DNA from: an uncultured Dysgonomonas sp.
GTDB taxonomy: Bacteria > Bacteroidota > Bacteroidia > Bacteroidales > Dysgonomonadaceae
Assembly (NCBI RefSeq): GCF_934668725.1
Contig: NZ_CAKUOF010000004.1
Location: 233,800-297,799, forward strand
Length of the DNA: 64,000 bases
Reading direction: 5' to 3'
A program made the translations under genes and the position numbers. The notes below the pieces were generated by a model. The model was not told the origin of the DNA. It made no database searches and saw only the letters and a program-made list of their open reading frames with translations. The number at the start of each line of letters is the position of its first letter. The first letter of the stretch is position 1. Positions 1 to 7,906 of this stretch are shown in pieces.

Positions 1-1
1 T

Positions 2-1288
2 GTTTATAATAACTTAAGTTTCACCACTTCCTCAAATATGATTTGGGTATTTGGCGACGTTGCATCCGATGATGCCGTAAAAGGAGGTAATCCCGGCGAT
101 CAGGCAGATATTGGTTCTATTGATAACTTCGAAGTAAAATCGACTAACGGTATCTTACTTACCTATTGGCAATTTACATACGAAGGAATAAGCCGTGCCA
201 ACAATGTTATCAACGGTGTTTATAATTCGGGAATAGACGATGCAACGAAGCAACAAATGATTGCTCAGGCAAAATTTATCAGAGCATACCATTACTTTAA
301 TCTGGTAAATATCTGGGGAAAAGTGCCATTACGATTAGAGCCTACATCTACATCGAATGTAAATCTGGGATTGAGTGAGGTGGCAGATATATATGCTCAA
401 ATCGAAAAAGACCTGAAAGAGTCGGCAGCAGTATTACCTGCCACTTACGATTCGGCTGATAAAGGGAAGATAACAAAAGGAGCAGCATTTGGTCTGTTGG
501 CTAAAGCTCAGCTATACCAAAAAAAATGGGATGAGTGTATTCAGACAATCACAAATAATGTTGAACCTTTAGGATATACTTTGGAATCGAATTATGCCAA
601 CCTGTTTAAATTGGGAGCAGAAAATAGCAAAGAAGTTTTATTTGCCGTACGTCATATGAGTAACAAAAATCCGGGAGTAGGTAATTCGTTAAACCAATGG
701 TTTGCCCCTCTGGTGGAAAATGGGTACTATTTCAATGCCCCTACTGCCAGCTACGTTGCATCTTTTGACGAAACTACTGTGGATGGTAAAACTGATCCTC
801 GCCTTGATATTTCGATAGGTCGTGACGGTCACGACTGGGTCAACGGAGTGCCTTTCGATCCTACCTGGAGTGTAACCGGTTATTTAGTAAAAAAGCATAA
901 TCAACCATTAACAGAGGTACCAACAGGAACTAAAGGTGATGGCGGACTTCCATATATTTATATGCGTTATGCAGATATACTTCTGATGAAAGCCGAAGCC
1001 TATACCGAAAAAGGTAATCTTTCGGATGCTGTTGCCGCATTGGATAAAGTAAGAGCCAGAGCAGGTCTTGATAAAGTAAAAGCTGTAAGCCAATCGCAAA
1101 TGAGATCGGCAGTTTATACAGAACGCCGCAGAGAGTTTGGATTTGAGTTCCATCGATTCTTTGACTTGATGAGATGGGGACAAGAAGTAGCAACTGCCGC
1201 TCTCGGACCTAACTTCAAATGGGAATCGCCCCGCTATTATTTCCCTCTACCTCAAACAGAAGTAGATTCTAATCATGGTATCAAATAA
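2..1288 (+). CDS. RagB/SusD family nutrient-binding outer-membrane lipoprotein (5' end outside window)
   Basis: This is the C-terminal part of a SusD-like glycan-binding protein, the outer-membrane lipoprotein that caps a SusC transporter. The reading frame is open from base 2 without a stop, so the ATG at 38 is internal; about 428 residues are visible of the usual 500-600. SusD hallmarks are present: helical TPR-like segments such as AKFIRAYHYFNLVNIWGKVP, the stretch YIYMRYADILLMKAEAY, and the C-terminal ERRREFGFEFHRFFDLMRWG. The last residues before the stop resemble the usual SusD ending (PLPQTEVDSN). Its SusC partner should lie just left of the window. The next gene follows after 14 bases, so the two are almost certainly co-transcribed. 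This makes it a second SusD in the locus, beside the one at 17119. Confidence 0.95.
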   Translation, partial: VYNNLSFTTSSNMIWVFGDVASDDAVKGGNPGDQADIGSIDNFEVKSTNGILLTYWQFTYEGISRANNVINGVYNSGIDDATKQQMIAQAKFIRAYHYFNLVNIWGKVPLRLEPTSTSNVNLGLSEVADIYAQIEKDLKESAAVLPATYDSADKGKITKGAAFGLLAKAQLYQKKWDECIQTITNNVEPLGYTLESNYANLFKLGAENSKEVLFAVRHMSNKNPGVGNSLNQWFAPLVENGYYFNAPTASYVASFDETTVDGKTDPRLDISIGRDGHDWVNGVPFDPTWSVTGYLVKKHNQPLTEVPTGTKGDGGLPYIYMRYADILLMKAEAYTEKGNLSDAVAALDKVRARAGLDKVKAVSQSQMRSAVYTERRREFGFEFHRFFDLMRWGQEVATAALGPNFKWESPRYYFPLPQTEVDSNHGIK

Positions 1289-1302
1289 GAAAGAAACAGA
1301 TT

Positions 1303-2400
1303 ATGAAACAGAATAAATTAACAAAAATAGGTGTATTGGCAATTTCATTATTGCTTACACTACCTCTATGGGTTGGATGTAGCAACGATGACAACGAAGT
1401 CTTCGAACCCGGAGATCCCACTGCCCTTAAAGTAGAACTGGCAGACTCTTATCTTCTTTTAAATTCGGCTACTACCGTTGATTATGAGCAAGTAAGCATC
1501 GACGAATTCAAAAAAATATTGGACGTTATTCAAAATGTAGTAGATAATGACATCGTTTCGAGTCAGGAAGTCAAAAATCTGACTATACACCTGAATGAAG
1601 CTAAGAGTAAATTTACACGTTCGAAACTTATCGGCATTCCGGTCGAAGCACTTATTGCAGGCTGGAGTTTTGATGAGGGAGAAGGAGTCTCTCTGGTAAG
1701 CGATGGAATGAAAAAACTGACAGCTAATCTTACAAGCGGTCCGTCTGAAATATTTTCGACAACAGGATTACCTCAGTTTGTGGATGGAGTAAAAGGGAAA
1801 GCTATTTATTTCAAAAACGGTTCGCATCTTGAAATTCCTAATTACGCCCCAGCTGATTTCTTGGGACAACAATTAAGTATTGCCGTTTGGTTAAAACCCG
1901 ATGTAACAAAAGGTGGAAATTATGTTGCTTCATTAAACTATTGGAACAATTGGAAATTCCAGATACAAGAACAAGGAAAGGCGTTCTTTACGATTCAAAC
2001 AACCCAAGGATTTACAGATGCCGACAATGAGTACGATCAATCTGTAGCGCCTGGCAAATGGACGCATGTAATAGTTGTTTTAGATCTTAGCACCCAAAAG
2101 CTATCGTTCTATGTGAACGGACGCTTGACTAAGGAGTGGACTACGACCAATAAACCTAATTTGGCAGGAGGACAAATGGCTCCTTATGCTTCGCCATTGA
2201 ATAAACAACTACCGTTGATGATTGGTGCAGCAACTACCTATGAGGAAGCTTTGGCGGCATGGAATTGGTCAGGGTGGAATACGCCAACCTCTTGGGATCA
2301 TTTCCAAGGAGCGATGGACGAGATCAAATTCTATAATATAGCTTTGGTTGAAGGACAAGTAAAAGCTCTTTATAATGAAGAATTAACTCAGGTTCAATAA
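1303..2400 (+). CDS. Surface lipoprotein with LamG/concanavalin-A-like domain (probable surface glycan-binding protein)
   Basis: A 365-residue lipoprotein: hydrophobic signal followed by the lipobox LWVGC near residue 26 and an acidic SNDDNE tail typical of Bacteroidetes surface export. Residues about 40-105 are helical. From about residue 115 a LamG-type jelly-roll domain follows (AGWSFDEGEG, KGKAIYFKNGSHLEIP, LSIAVWLKPD, GKWTHVIVVLDLSTQKLSFYVNG, GAMDEIKFYNIAL). It sits directly after the SusD gene and before a strong terminator, the position where PULs carry SusE/SGBP-type binding proteins. The role in capturing glycan at the cell surface is inferred from that position and domain; no catalytic residues are evident. 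Confidence 0.85.
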   Translation: MKQNKLTKIGVLAISLLLTLPLWVGCSNDDNEVFEPGDPTALKVELADSYLLLNSATTVDYEQVSIDEFKKILDVIQNVVDNDIVSSQEVKNLTIHLNEAKSKFTRSKLIGIPVEALIAGWSFDEGEGVSLVSDGMKKLTANLTSGPSEIFSTTGLPQFVDGVKGKAIYFKNGSHLEIPNYAPADFLGQQLSIAVWLKPDVTKGGNYVASLNYWNNWKFQIQEQGKAFFTIQTTQGFTDADNEYDQSVAPGKWTHVIVVLDLSTQKLSFYVNGRLTKEWTTTNKPNLAGGQMAPYASPLNKQLPLMIGAATTYEEALAAWNWSGWNTPTSWDHFQGAMDEIKFYNIALVEGQVKALYNEELTQVQ

Positions 2401-2421
2401 AAGAACCCGCATATAATTTAT

Positions 2422-2464
2422 AAACGAAGGTTGGAGCTTTAAGTTCCAACCTTCGTTTTTTTAT
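2422..2464 (+). terminator. Rho-independent terminator
   Basis: A perfect 14-bp stem (arms 2422-2435 and 2445-2458) with a short loop is followed by a run of T. It ends the SusD/lectin transcript, so the GH27 gene downstream probably has its own promoter in 2465-2631. Confidence 0.9.
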
Positions 2465-2631
2465 TAAAGAAAGATCCTTCGAAGATTTTGATCCATGTAA
2501 AAAACGGAAAAAAGAATGTATTTTCATACATACGACCTAAATGTCTACTATTAAAGCCGAATATTAGACCTCTATTTTGCGTAAAATCCCCTTTTTTTGT
2601 ACTTGTAAACTTAAGCTATCTTAAAAAAACT

Positions 2632-4014
2632 ATGAAAATAACGATTAATACCTTACTTATTGGTATTCTATTTATCGGAAGTAATGTATTTGCTTCGACA
2701 AAATCTATACCGTCAATAAATGACAACAAAAAAGGTAATTTTAAGGAATGGGCTCTCACTCCTCCTATGGGATGGAATAGTTGGGACTGTTATGGGCCAA
2801 CAGTTGAAGAACATGAAGTAAAAGCCAATGCCGATTACATGGCGAAAAATCTGAAAAAATACGGCTGGGAATATATCGTAGTCGATATTCGTTGGTTTGT
2901 AGAAAATGATAAGGCAGGAGGCTATAACCAGACAGACCCGATCTATGTATTGGACGAATACGGACGTTATCAGCCTGCCGTTAATCGATTTCCATCTGCT
3001 GCCAATGGAGAGGGATTTAAAAAACTGGCGGATTATATTCATTCGCAAGGACTAAAATTCGGTATACATATTATGCGTGGTATTCCTAAAGAAGCGGTAG
3101 AACGAAAACTACCCATAAAAGGAACGAACGGCATTACCGCAGATCAGATGTACTCTACCGATCTGCAATGCGAATGGCTGCGTGACAATTATACCATTGT
3201 AGCCAATAAATCCGGAGCACAGGAGTATTACAATTCTATCATGGATCTGTATGCATCTTGGGGAGTTGACTTTATCAAAATTGATGATCTTTCACGACCA
3301 TATCACCAAGAAGAAATAGAATTGATACGCAAAGCAATAGACCAGACAGGTCGTCCTATTGTATTAAGTACTTCTCCGGGCGAAACACCAATAAATAAAG
3401 GCTACCATGTAAAAGAAAATGCCAATATGTGGCGTATGGTTGACGATGTATGGGATACATGGGGGCATTTAACCCATTTGATGCAAGTCGCTCAGGGATG
3501 GTATTCCTATACATCACCCGGAACTTGGGCTGATTGCGATATGATTCCATTAGGTAGAATATCGGTACGTGGCGAGCGAGGTGAAGATCGTATGACACGA
3601 TTGACTAAAGATGAGCAGTACTCATTGATGACATTTTTTACCATTCTTCGCTCTCCCTTGATGTTTGGAGGCGATATGCCAAGTAATGACGCTTTTACCC
3701 TGTCTCTATTGACAAATGAAGAAGTCCTGAAAATGCATCGCGAAAGTACAGATGTCCGTCAGGTATATCAGAGAGATGGAAAACTGGCTATAACATCACG
3801 AAATCCTGACACAGGTGAGATTTATCTGGCGTTATTTAATATACAGGACGATAAATCGGATGATGTAGGAGTATCATTTGCTGATATAGGAATAAATAAT
3901 GTATCTTCAATCGAAGATATGTGGAATGGCGAAAAACTAGGTGTATTTACGGATTCATTTTCACGTAAGTTAGCCCCCCATGCCTGTGGATTATACAAAA
4001 TATCGAAGAAATAA
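2632..4014 (+). CDS. GH27 family glycoside hydrolase (alpha-galactosidase or beta-L-arabinopyranosidase)
   Basis: A 460-residue exported retaining hydrolase. The start at 2632 is chosen because it gives a clean signal peptide (MKITINTLLIGILFIGSNVFAS); the longer frame back to 2488 adds 48 residues without signal character. GH27/clan D features are clear: TPPMGWNSWDCYG at the mature N-terminus, VDFIKIDD with the probable nucleophile near D218, and MWRMVDDVW with the acid/base near D272, then a C-terminal beta-sandwich. Family members remove terminal alpha-D-galactose or beta-L-arabinopyranose; the arabinose-oriented neighbours make the second activity possible, but the sequence alone cannot decide. 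It lies 42 bases before GH51. Confidence 0.92.
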   Translation: MKITINTLLIGILFIGSNVFASTKSIPSINDNKKGNFKEWALTPPMGWNSWDCYGPTVEEHEVKANADYMAKNLKKYGWEYIVVDIRWFVENDKAGGYNQTDPIYVLDEYGRYQPAVNRFPSAANGEGFKKLADYIHSQGLKFGIHIMRGIPKEAVERKLPIKGTNGITADQMYSTDLQCEWLRDNYTIVANKSGAQEYYNSIMDLYASWGVDFIKIDDLSRPYHQEEIELIRKAIDQTGRPIVLSTSPGETPINKGYHVKENANMWRMVDDVWDTWGHLTHLMQVAQGWYSYTSPGTWADCDMIPLGRISVRGERGEDRMTRLTKDEQYSLMTFFTILRSPLMFGGDMPSNDAFTLSLLTNEEVLKMHRESTDVRQVYQRDGKLAITSRNPDTGEIYLALFNIQDDKSDDVGVSFADIGINNVSSIEDMWNGEKLGVFTDSFSRKLAPHACGLYKISKK

Positions 4015-4056
4015 AAAGGTCAGAAGCCTTAAGGTTAACCAATATTTATAAGAGAC

Positions 4057-6024
4057 ATGAAAAATGTATATAAGATTTTAAGCATTGTAGTTTTACTGAG
4101 TTTTTCACAATTCGGATATTCACAAAAACAGATATACGAATTTTCTTTAGATACAAAGAAAATAGGTGCACCGATTCAGCCCACGATGTATGGTTTGTTT
4201 TTCGAAGACATCAATTTTGCGGCAGACGGCGGGCTCTATGCTGAATTAGTGAAAAATCGTTCTTTCGACTTCCCTCAGAATCTCATGGGGTGGAATACTT
4301 TCGGAAAAGTGGAAGTAAGGAAAGATAATCCATTATTCGATCAGAATCCAACTTACGTAGTACTGTCCGATGCAGGTCATCCCCATAAACGTACCGGAAT
4401 AGAGAATGAAGGATTTAGAGGAATGGGTTTCAAGCAAAATGAGAAATACCGATTTTCGGTATGGGCAAAAACTATAAATACCAATGAACCCCAGAAAATA
4501 CGCATAGACCTTATTGATTCGAAAAATGATATTCTTATTACTCAACAACTAACTATAAATTCGGCTGAGTGGAAAAAATACGAGGTTATTTTAACGCCTA
4601 AAGCCACAGAGACAAAAGGCTGTTTACGGATATTCTTAGATTCAAAAGGTGAGGTTGCTTTGGAACATGTTTCGCTTTTCCCTGTAAATACATGGAAAGG
4701 TCGTGAGAACGGATTGAGAGCTGATTTAGCTCAAGCATTAGCCGATATCAAACCGGGAGTATTCCGTTTTCCGGGTGGATGTATTGTCGAAGGTACTGAT
4801 CTGGATACCCGTTACGATTGGAAAAAAACAGTAGGAGCAGTCGAAAACAGACCTGTGAACGAAAACAGGTGGCATTACACATTTGCACATCGTTTCTTTC
4901 CCGATTATTATCAAAGTTACGGTCTTGGATTTTATGAATATTTTCTTCTGTCGGAAGATATGGGAGCCGAACCATTGCCTGTATTAAGTTGTGGATTGTC
5001 ATGTCAGTATCAGAATGAAAAAGAAGAATGCCATGTTCCTGTAAAAGATTTAGGATCGTATATTCAAGATGCTTTAGACCTGATTGAATTTGCGAATGGA
5101 TCGCCTACTTCTACATGGGGAAAAGTACGTGCCGATATGGGGCATCCTGAACCATTTAATCTTAAATATATAGGTATTGGTAACGAACAATGGGGCGATG
5201 AGTATGTAGTGCGTCTCGAACCATTTGTAAAAGCAATCAGAGCCAAATATCCCGATATAAAGATTATAGGAAGCTCGGGACCATCTGCAGACGGAGATAA
5301 ATTTGATTATTTGTGGCCTGAGATGAAAAGATTGAAAGTTGATTTGGTTGACGAGCATTATTATAAAGACCCTCAATGGTTTCTAAACAGTGCAAAACGA
5401 TATGATAATTACGACCGTAAAGGTCCTGCAGTATTTGCCGGAGAATATGCTTGCCATGTACCCAATCGTGATAATAATTTTGAGTCGGCACTCTACGAAG
5501 CAGCTTTTATGACAGGTTTGGAACGTAATGCCGATATTGTACATATGTGTACCTATGCTCCTTTGCTTGCCCATGTAGATGCATGGCAATGGAAACCCGA
5601 TATGATTTGGTTTGATAATCTATCTTCCGTAAAAACTCCTAATTATTATGTACAACAACTTTATGCACAGAATAAAGGAACAAATGTAATGTCTTTGACA
5701 CGTAATAATGCTTCTGTTGCGGGTGAAGACAACCTATATGCATCGGCAGTATATGACAAAGATCAGAACTGTTATGTCGTAAAAGTGATTAATACAGCAA
5801 AAGAGTCAAAAGATATAAGAATAACTTTGTTGGGATTGAAAAAGAATAGTCATTTGTCACTTGGTGAGTGTATGGAATTAAAGTCTGATAACCTGAGCCA
5901 GGTTAATTCATTGGAGTCGCCCTTGAATATAGTTCCACAGAAAGCAGCTGCCCGTCTCGACGATAATACATTGATAATTTCAGCTAATCCCCAATCTTTT
6001 GGTTTATATAAAATTCAGTTGTAA
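4057..6024 (+). CDS. GH51 alpha-L-arabinofuranosidase
   Basis: A 655-residue exported enzyme with an N-terminal signal (cleaved near GYSQ). Order: a short beta segment, a CBM4/9-like carbohydrate-binding insertion at about 90-210, the TIM barrel, and a C-terminal beta-sandwich. Catalytic motifs: GIGNEQWG with acid/base near E377 and FAGEYACH with nucleophile near E463. The family hydrolyses terminal alpha-L-arabinofuranosyl bonds in arabinan, arabinoxylan and arabino-oligosaccharides. It follows GH27 by 42 bases and precedes a bidirectional terminator, so GH27-GH51 form a short transcript of their own. Confidence 0.95.
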   Translation: MKNVYKILSIVVLLSFSQFGYSQKQIYEFSLDTKKIGAPIQPTMYGLFFEDINFAADGGLYAELVKNRSFDFPQNLMGWNTFGKVEVRKDNPLFDQNPTYVVLSDAGHPHKRTGIENEGFRGMGFKQNEKYRFSVWAKTINTNEPQKIRIDLIDSKNDILITQQLTINSAEWKKYEVILTPKATETKGCLRIFLDSKGEVALEHVSLFPVNTWKGRENGLRADLAQALADIKPGVFRFPGGCIVEGTDLDTRYDWKKTVGAVENRPVNENRWHYTFAHRFFPDYYQSYGLGFYEYFLLSEDMGAEPLPVLSCGLSCQYQNEKEECHVPVKDLGSYIQDALDLIEFANGSPTSTWGKVRADMGHPEPFNLKYIGIGNEQWGDEYVVRLEPFVKAIRAKYPDIKIIGSSGPSADGDKFDYLWPEMKRLKVDLVDEHYYKDPQWFLNSAKRYDNYDRKGPAVFAGEYACHVPNRDNNFESALYEAAFMTGLERNADIVHMCTYAPLLAHVDAWQWKPDMIWFDNLSSVKTPNYYVQQLYAQNKGTNVMSLTRNNASVAGEDNLYASAVYDKDQNCYVVKVINTAKESKDIRITLLGLKKNSHLSLGECMELKSDNLSQVNSLESPLNIVPQKAAARLDDNTLIISANPQSFGLYKIQL

Positions 6025-6040
6025 ACTATATTGGGTTTAT

Positions 6041-6079
6041 AATAAAAAAAGCTTCTCATTATGAGAAGCTTTTTTTATT
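6041..6079. terminator. Bidirectional terminator between convergent genes
   Basis: A 19-base inverted repeat (6041-6059 and 6061-6079) flanked by A and T runs, usable in both directions. It separates GH51 (+) from the small minus-strand gene ending at 6123. Confidence 0.88.
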
Positions 6080-6122
6080 ATAATATTTGTTCTTGAGTAT
6101 AAATTACAGCCCAAATTCCTAA

Positions 6123-6425
6123 TTATGAAAATATAAATGCATTTAAGAATTTATCGTCTTCACATTCGTCTTTAAATCTGATTGTAATACCAAATTTCTC
6201 GATCAGGTTCTTTAAATCATTCGCTAACGTGTCCATATATAATAGACTAATTTTTTTACTTCTCAGCAAAGTGAAAAAATAAGACTGTTCTTTATTTTCT
6301 ATTTTAACTTTCTCGTAACCGACAACTTTATTCTCCTCTAATTTAAATATGTTTAAGTCGGCGTCTTCTTGAATACCGTTACTTAAAAGCCCTTTCTTAG
6401 TCAAAATTGCTATAATCTTATTCAT
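6123..6425 (-). CDS. Small hypothetical protein, weakly NifX/NifB-fold-like
   Basis: A 100-residue cytoplasmic protein without signal peptide. I do not recognise it firmly. The order of elements (MNKIIAILTKKGLLSNGI, then NIFKLEENKVVGYEKVKI, then LANDLKNLIEKFGITI) resembles the small beta/alpha dinitrogenase-iron-molybdenum cofactor (NifX-like) fold. The cysteines and histidines of that family are not conserved. It is served by a convincing terminator and preceded by another small gene 15 bases upstream on the same strand. It interrupts a PUL of the opposite orientation. Confidence 0.6.
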   Translation of the reverse strand: MNKIIAILTKKGLLSNGIQEDADLNIFKLEENKVVGYEKVKIENKEQSYFFTLLRSKKISLLYMDTLANDLKNLIEKFGITIRFKDECEDDKFLNAFIFS

Positions 6426-6440
6426 AATCTCATATTTTAT

Positions 6441-6620
6441 TTAAGGGTGTGTGAGTTCTAATATATTTAATTCGTATCTCTCGTCGGACAATCCCTGACC
6501 GATAATTTTATTATTACCATCTTTAGCAATCCTATCAGAATTAAACTTACATAATATAGAGTATATCTTATATCTATATATACGCTTTATAAGTCGAAAT
6601 GTTTTATCGGTAATCACCAT
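6441..6620 (-). CDS. Very small hypothetical protein (59 residues)
   Basis: A 59-codon frame from ATG at 6620 to TAA at 6441, rich in K, R, I and Y at its start (MVITDKTFRLIKRIYRYK) and ending NILELTHP. It lies 15 bases upstream of the 100-residue gene, same strand, so the two may be one transcript. No family recognised; coding status rests on length, composition and spacing only. Confidence 0.35.
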   Translation of the reverse strand: MVITDKTFRLIKRIYRYKIYSILCKFNSDRIAKDGNNKIIGQGLSDERYELNILELTHP

Positions 6621-6911
6621 ATTAAATATATTAATGTTGTTTTAACGAAATTTCGATATCTCCTTCTATAATTAATGACGAATGAAACGGGCAAATATTT
6701 TAAAGAAATACGACTGGATGGTCAAAATGTTGTAAAATAATTATCAGAGCCTCTATACCCCCCGGAATAGCCTTCCGGATGAGAAAATAGCACAATTATG
6801 TCAAAGGATAGCACATACTATTCAGAATACACTTGACAGTATCTTTTAGTTTATTTTTTTAATATGTTTGATTCACCAAAGAAATCGAACCTGAAAAATA
6901 AACCTGAAATC
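6621..6911. promoter_or_regulatory. Divergent intergenic region upstream of the GH43 gene
   Basis: About 290 bases between the minus-strand small genes and GH43. It holds an inverted repeat CCGGAA-N5-TTCCGG (6762-6778) and a repeated ATAGCACA (near 6788 and 6809). It should contain the promoters for both sides; I could not place a clear -7 box. Confidence 0.35.
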
Positions 6912-7877
6912 ATGAGAATATCTAAGAACACAATTCTTATTCTACTGACTCTGCTTATAACTTCCTTTAATAATAGTTTTGCAACTCAAAAAGGAGAGGT
7001 TGCAACTAATAAAAAACAACCCGTTGCTTTAGCCGACCCATTTATAATGTTGCACGAAAATACCTATTATGCTTACGGAACTAACGATAAGGATGGTATT
7101 GCTGTATATACATCGGATGACTTGGTTAACTGGCAAAAACAATCCGCTTTAGCAATGCACAAAGACGATTCGTGGGGCGACCGTTGGTTTTGGGCTCCCG
7201 AAGTATACTATATTCCTCAGGAAAAGAAATTCTATATGTATTATTCGGTTGACGAGCACATAAGTGTCGCTACATCCGATTCTCCTACAGGACCATTTCG
7301 TCAGGACATTCAAAAACCGATCATAGAAGATGAGAAGTGTATAGATAATTCACTCTTTATAGATGATGACGGTAAAGCTTACCTCTCGTTTGTACGTTTC
7401 ACCGATGGTAATAATATTTGGGTTGCAGAAATGGAGTCAGACTTGAAAACAATGAAGAAAGAAACAATTAAACCTTGTATACATGTAACTGAGGAATGGG
7501 AAAATGATTTAGGACGTGTAACCGAAGGCTCTTTTATTGTAAAGCATAAAGGTATCTATTATATGATTTATTCCGCTAACGACTACCAAAGTCCGAATTA
7601 TGGGGTAGGGTATGCAACCGCTTCTTCTCCTATGGGACCTTGGGTAAAATATGATAAGAATCCAGTTTTTCAGAAACCAGACGATCTGGTAGGAGTTGGT
7701 CATAGTGCTATCTTTAAAGATAAAGAAGGTAAACTCCGTATGGTATTTCACGCCCATCATGACAACCAAAATATACATCCACGATTGATGTATATAACAG
7801 ATGTCTCTTTTTCGGATGATGAAAAACCAATAATGAATATAGGAGGCAATATCATCGCAACTCAACAAGTAAAATAG
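6912..7877 (+). CDS. GH43 family glycoside hydrolase (alpha-L-arabinofuranosidase/beta-xylosidase type)
   Basis: A five-bladed-propeller hydrolase of 321 residues. The start at 6912 gives a signal peptide (MRISKNTILILLTLLITSF); the upstream ATG at 6864 adds a polar leader. GH43 residues are in place: catalytic base in ALADPFIM (near D42), the pKa-tuning Asp in IDNSLFIDDDGKAY, and the general acid Glu in RVTEGSFIV. It is a single-domain enzyme, closely similar to the lipoprotein GH43 at 21667 in the same locus. The substrate is likely a terminal arabinofuranose or xylose; the subfamily was not assigned. It heads a tight + strand run to GH2. Confidence 0.9.
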   Translation: MRISKNTILILLTLLITSFNNSFATQKGEVATNKKQPVALADPFIMLHENTYYAYGTNDKDGIAVYTSDDLVNWQKQSALAMHKDDSWGDRWFWAPEVYYIPQEKKFYMYYSVDEHISVATSDSPTGPFRQDIQKPIIEDEKCIDNSLFIDDDGKAYLSFVRFTDGNNIWVAEMESDLKTMKKETIKPCIHVTEEWENDLGRVTEGSFIVKHKGIYYMIYSANDYQSPNYGVGYATASSPMGPWVKYDKNPVFQKPDDLVGVGHSAIFKDKEGKLRMVFHAHHDNQNIHPRLMYITDVSFSDDEKPIMNIGGNIIATQQVK

Positions 7878-7906
7878 AACTACTAATAACAGAAAAGATA
7901 TATATA

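Noticed and set aside
38..1288. ATG at 38 as the true start of the first SusD
   Set aside because: The frame is open to the window edge and the signal peptide and N-terminal helices are missing, so the gene begins outside.
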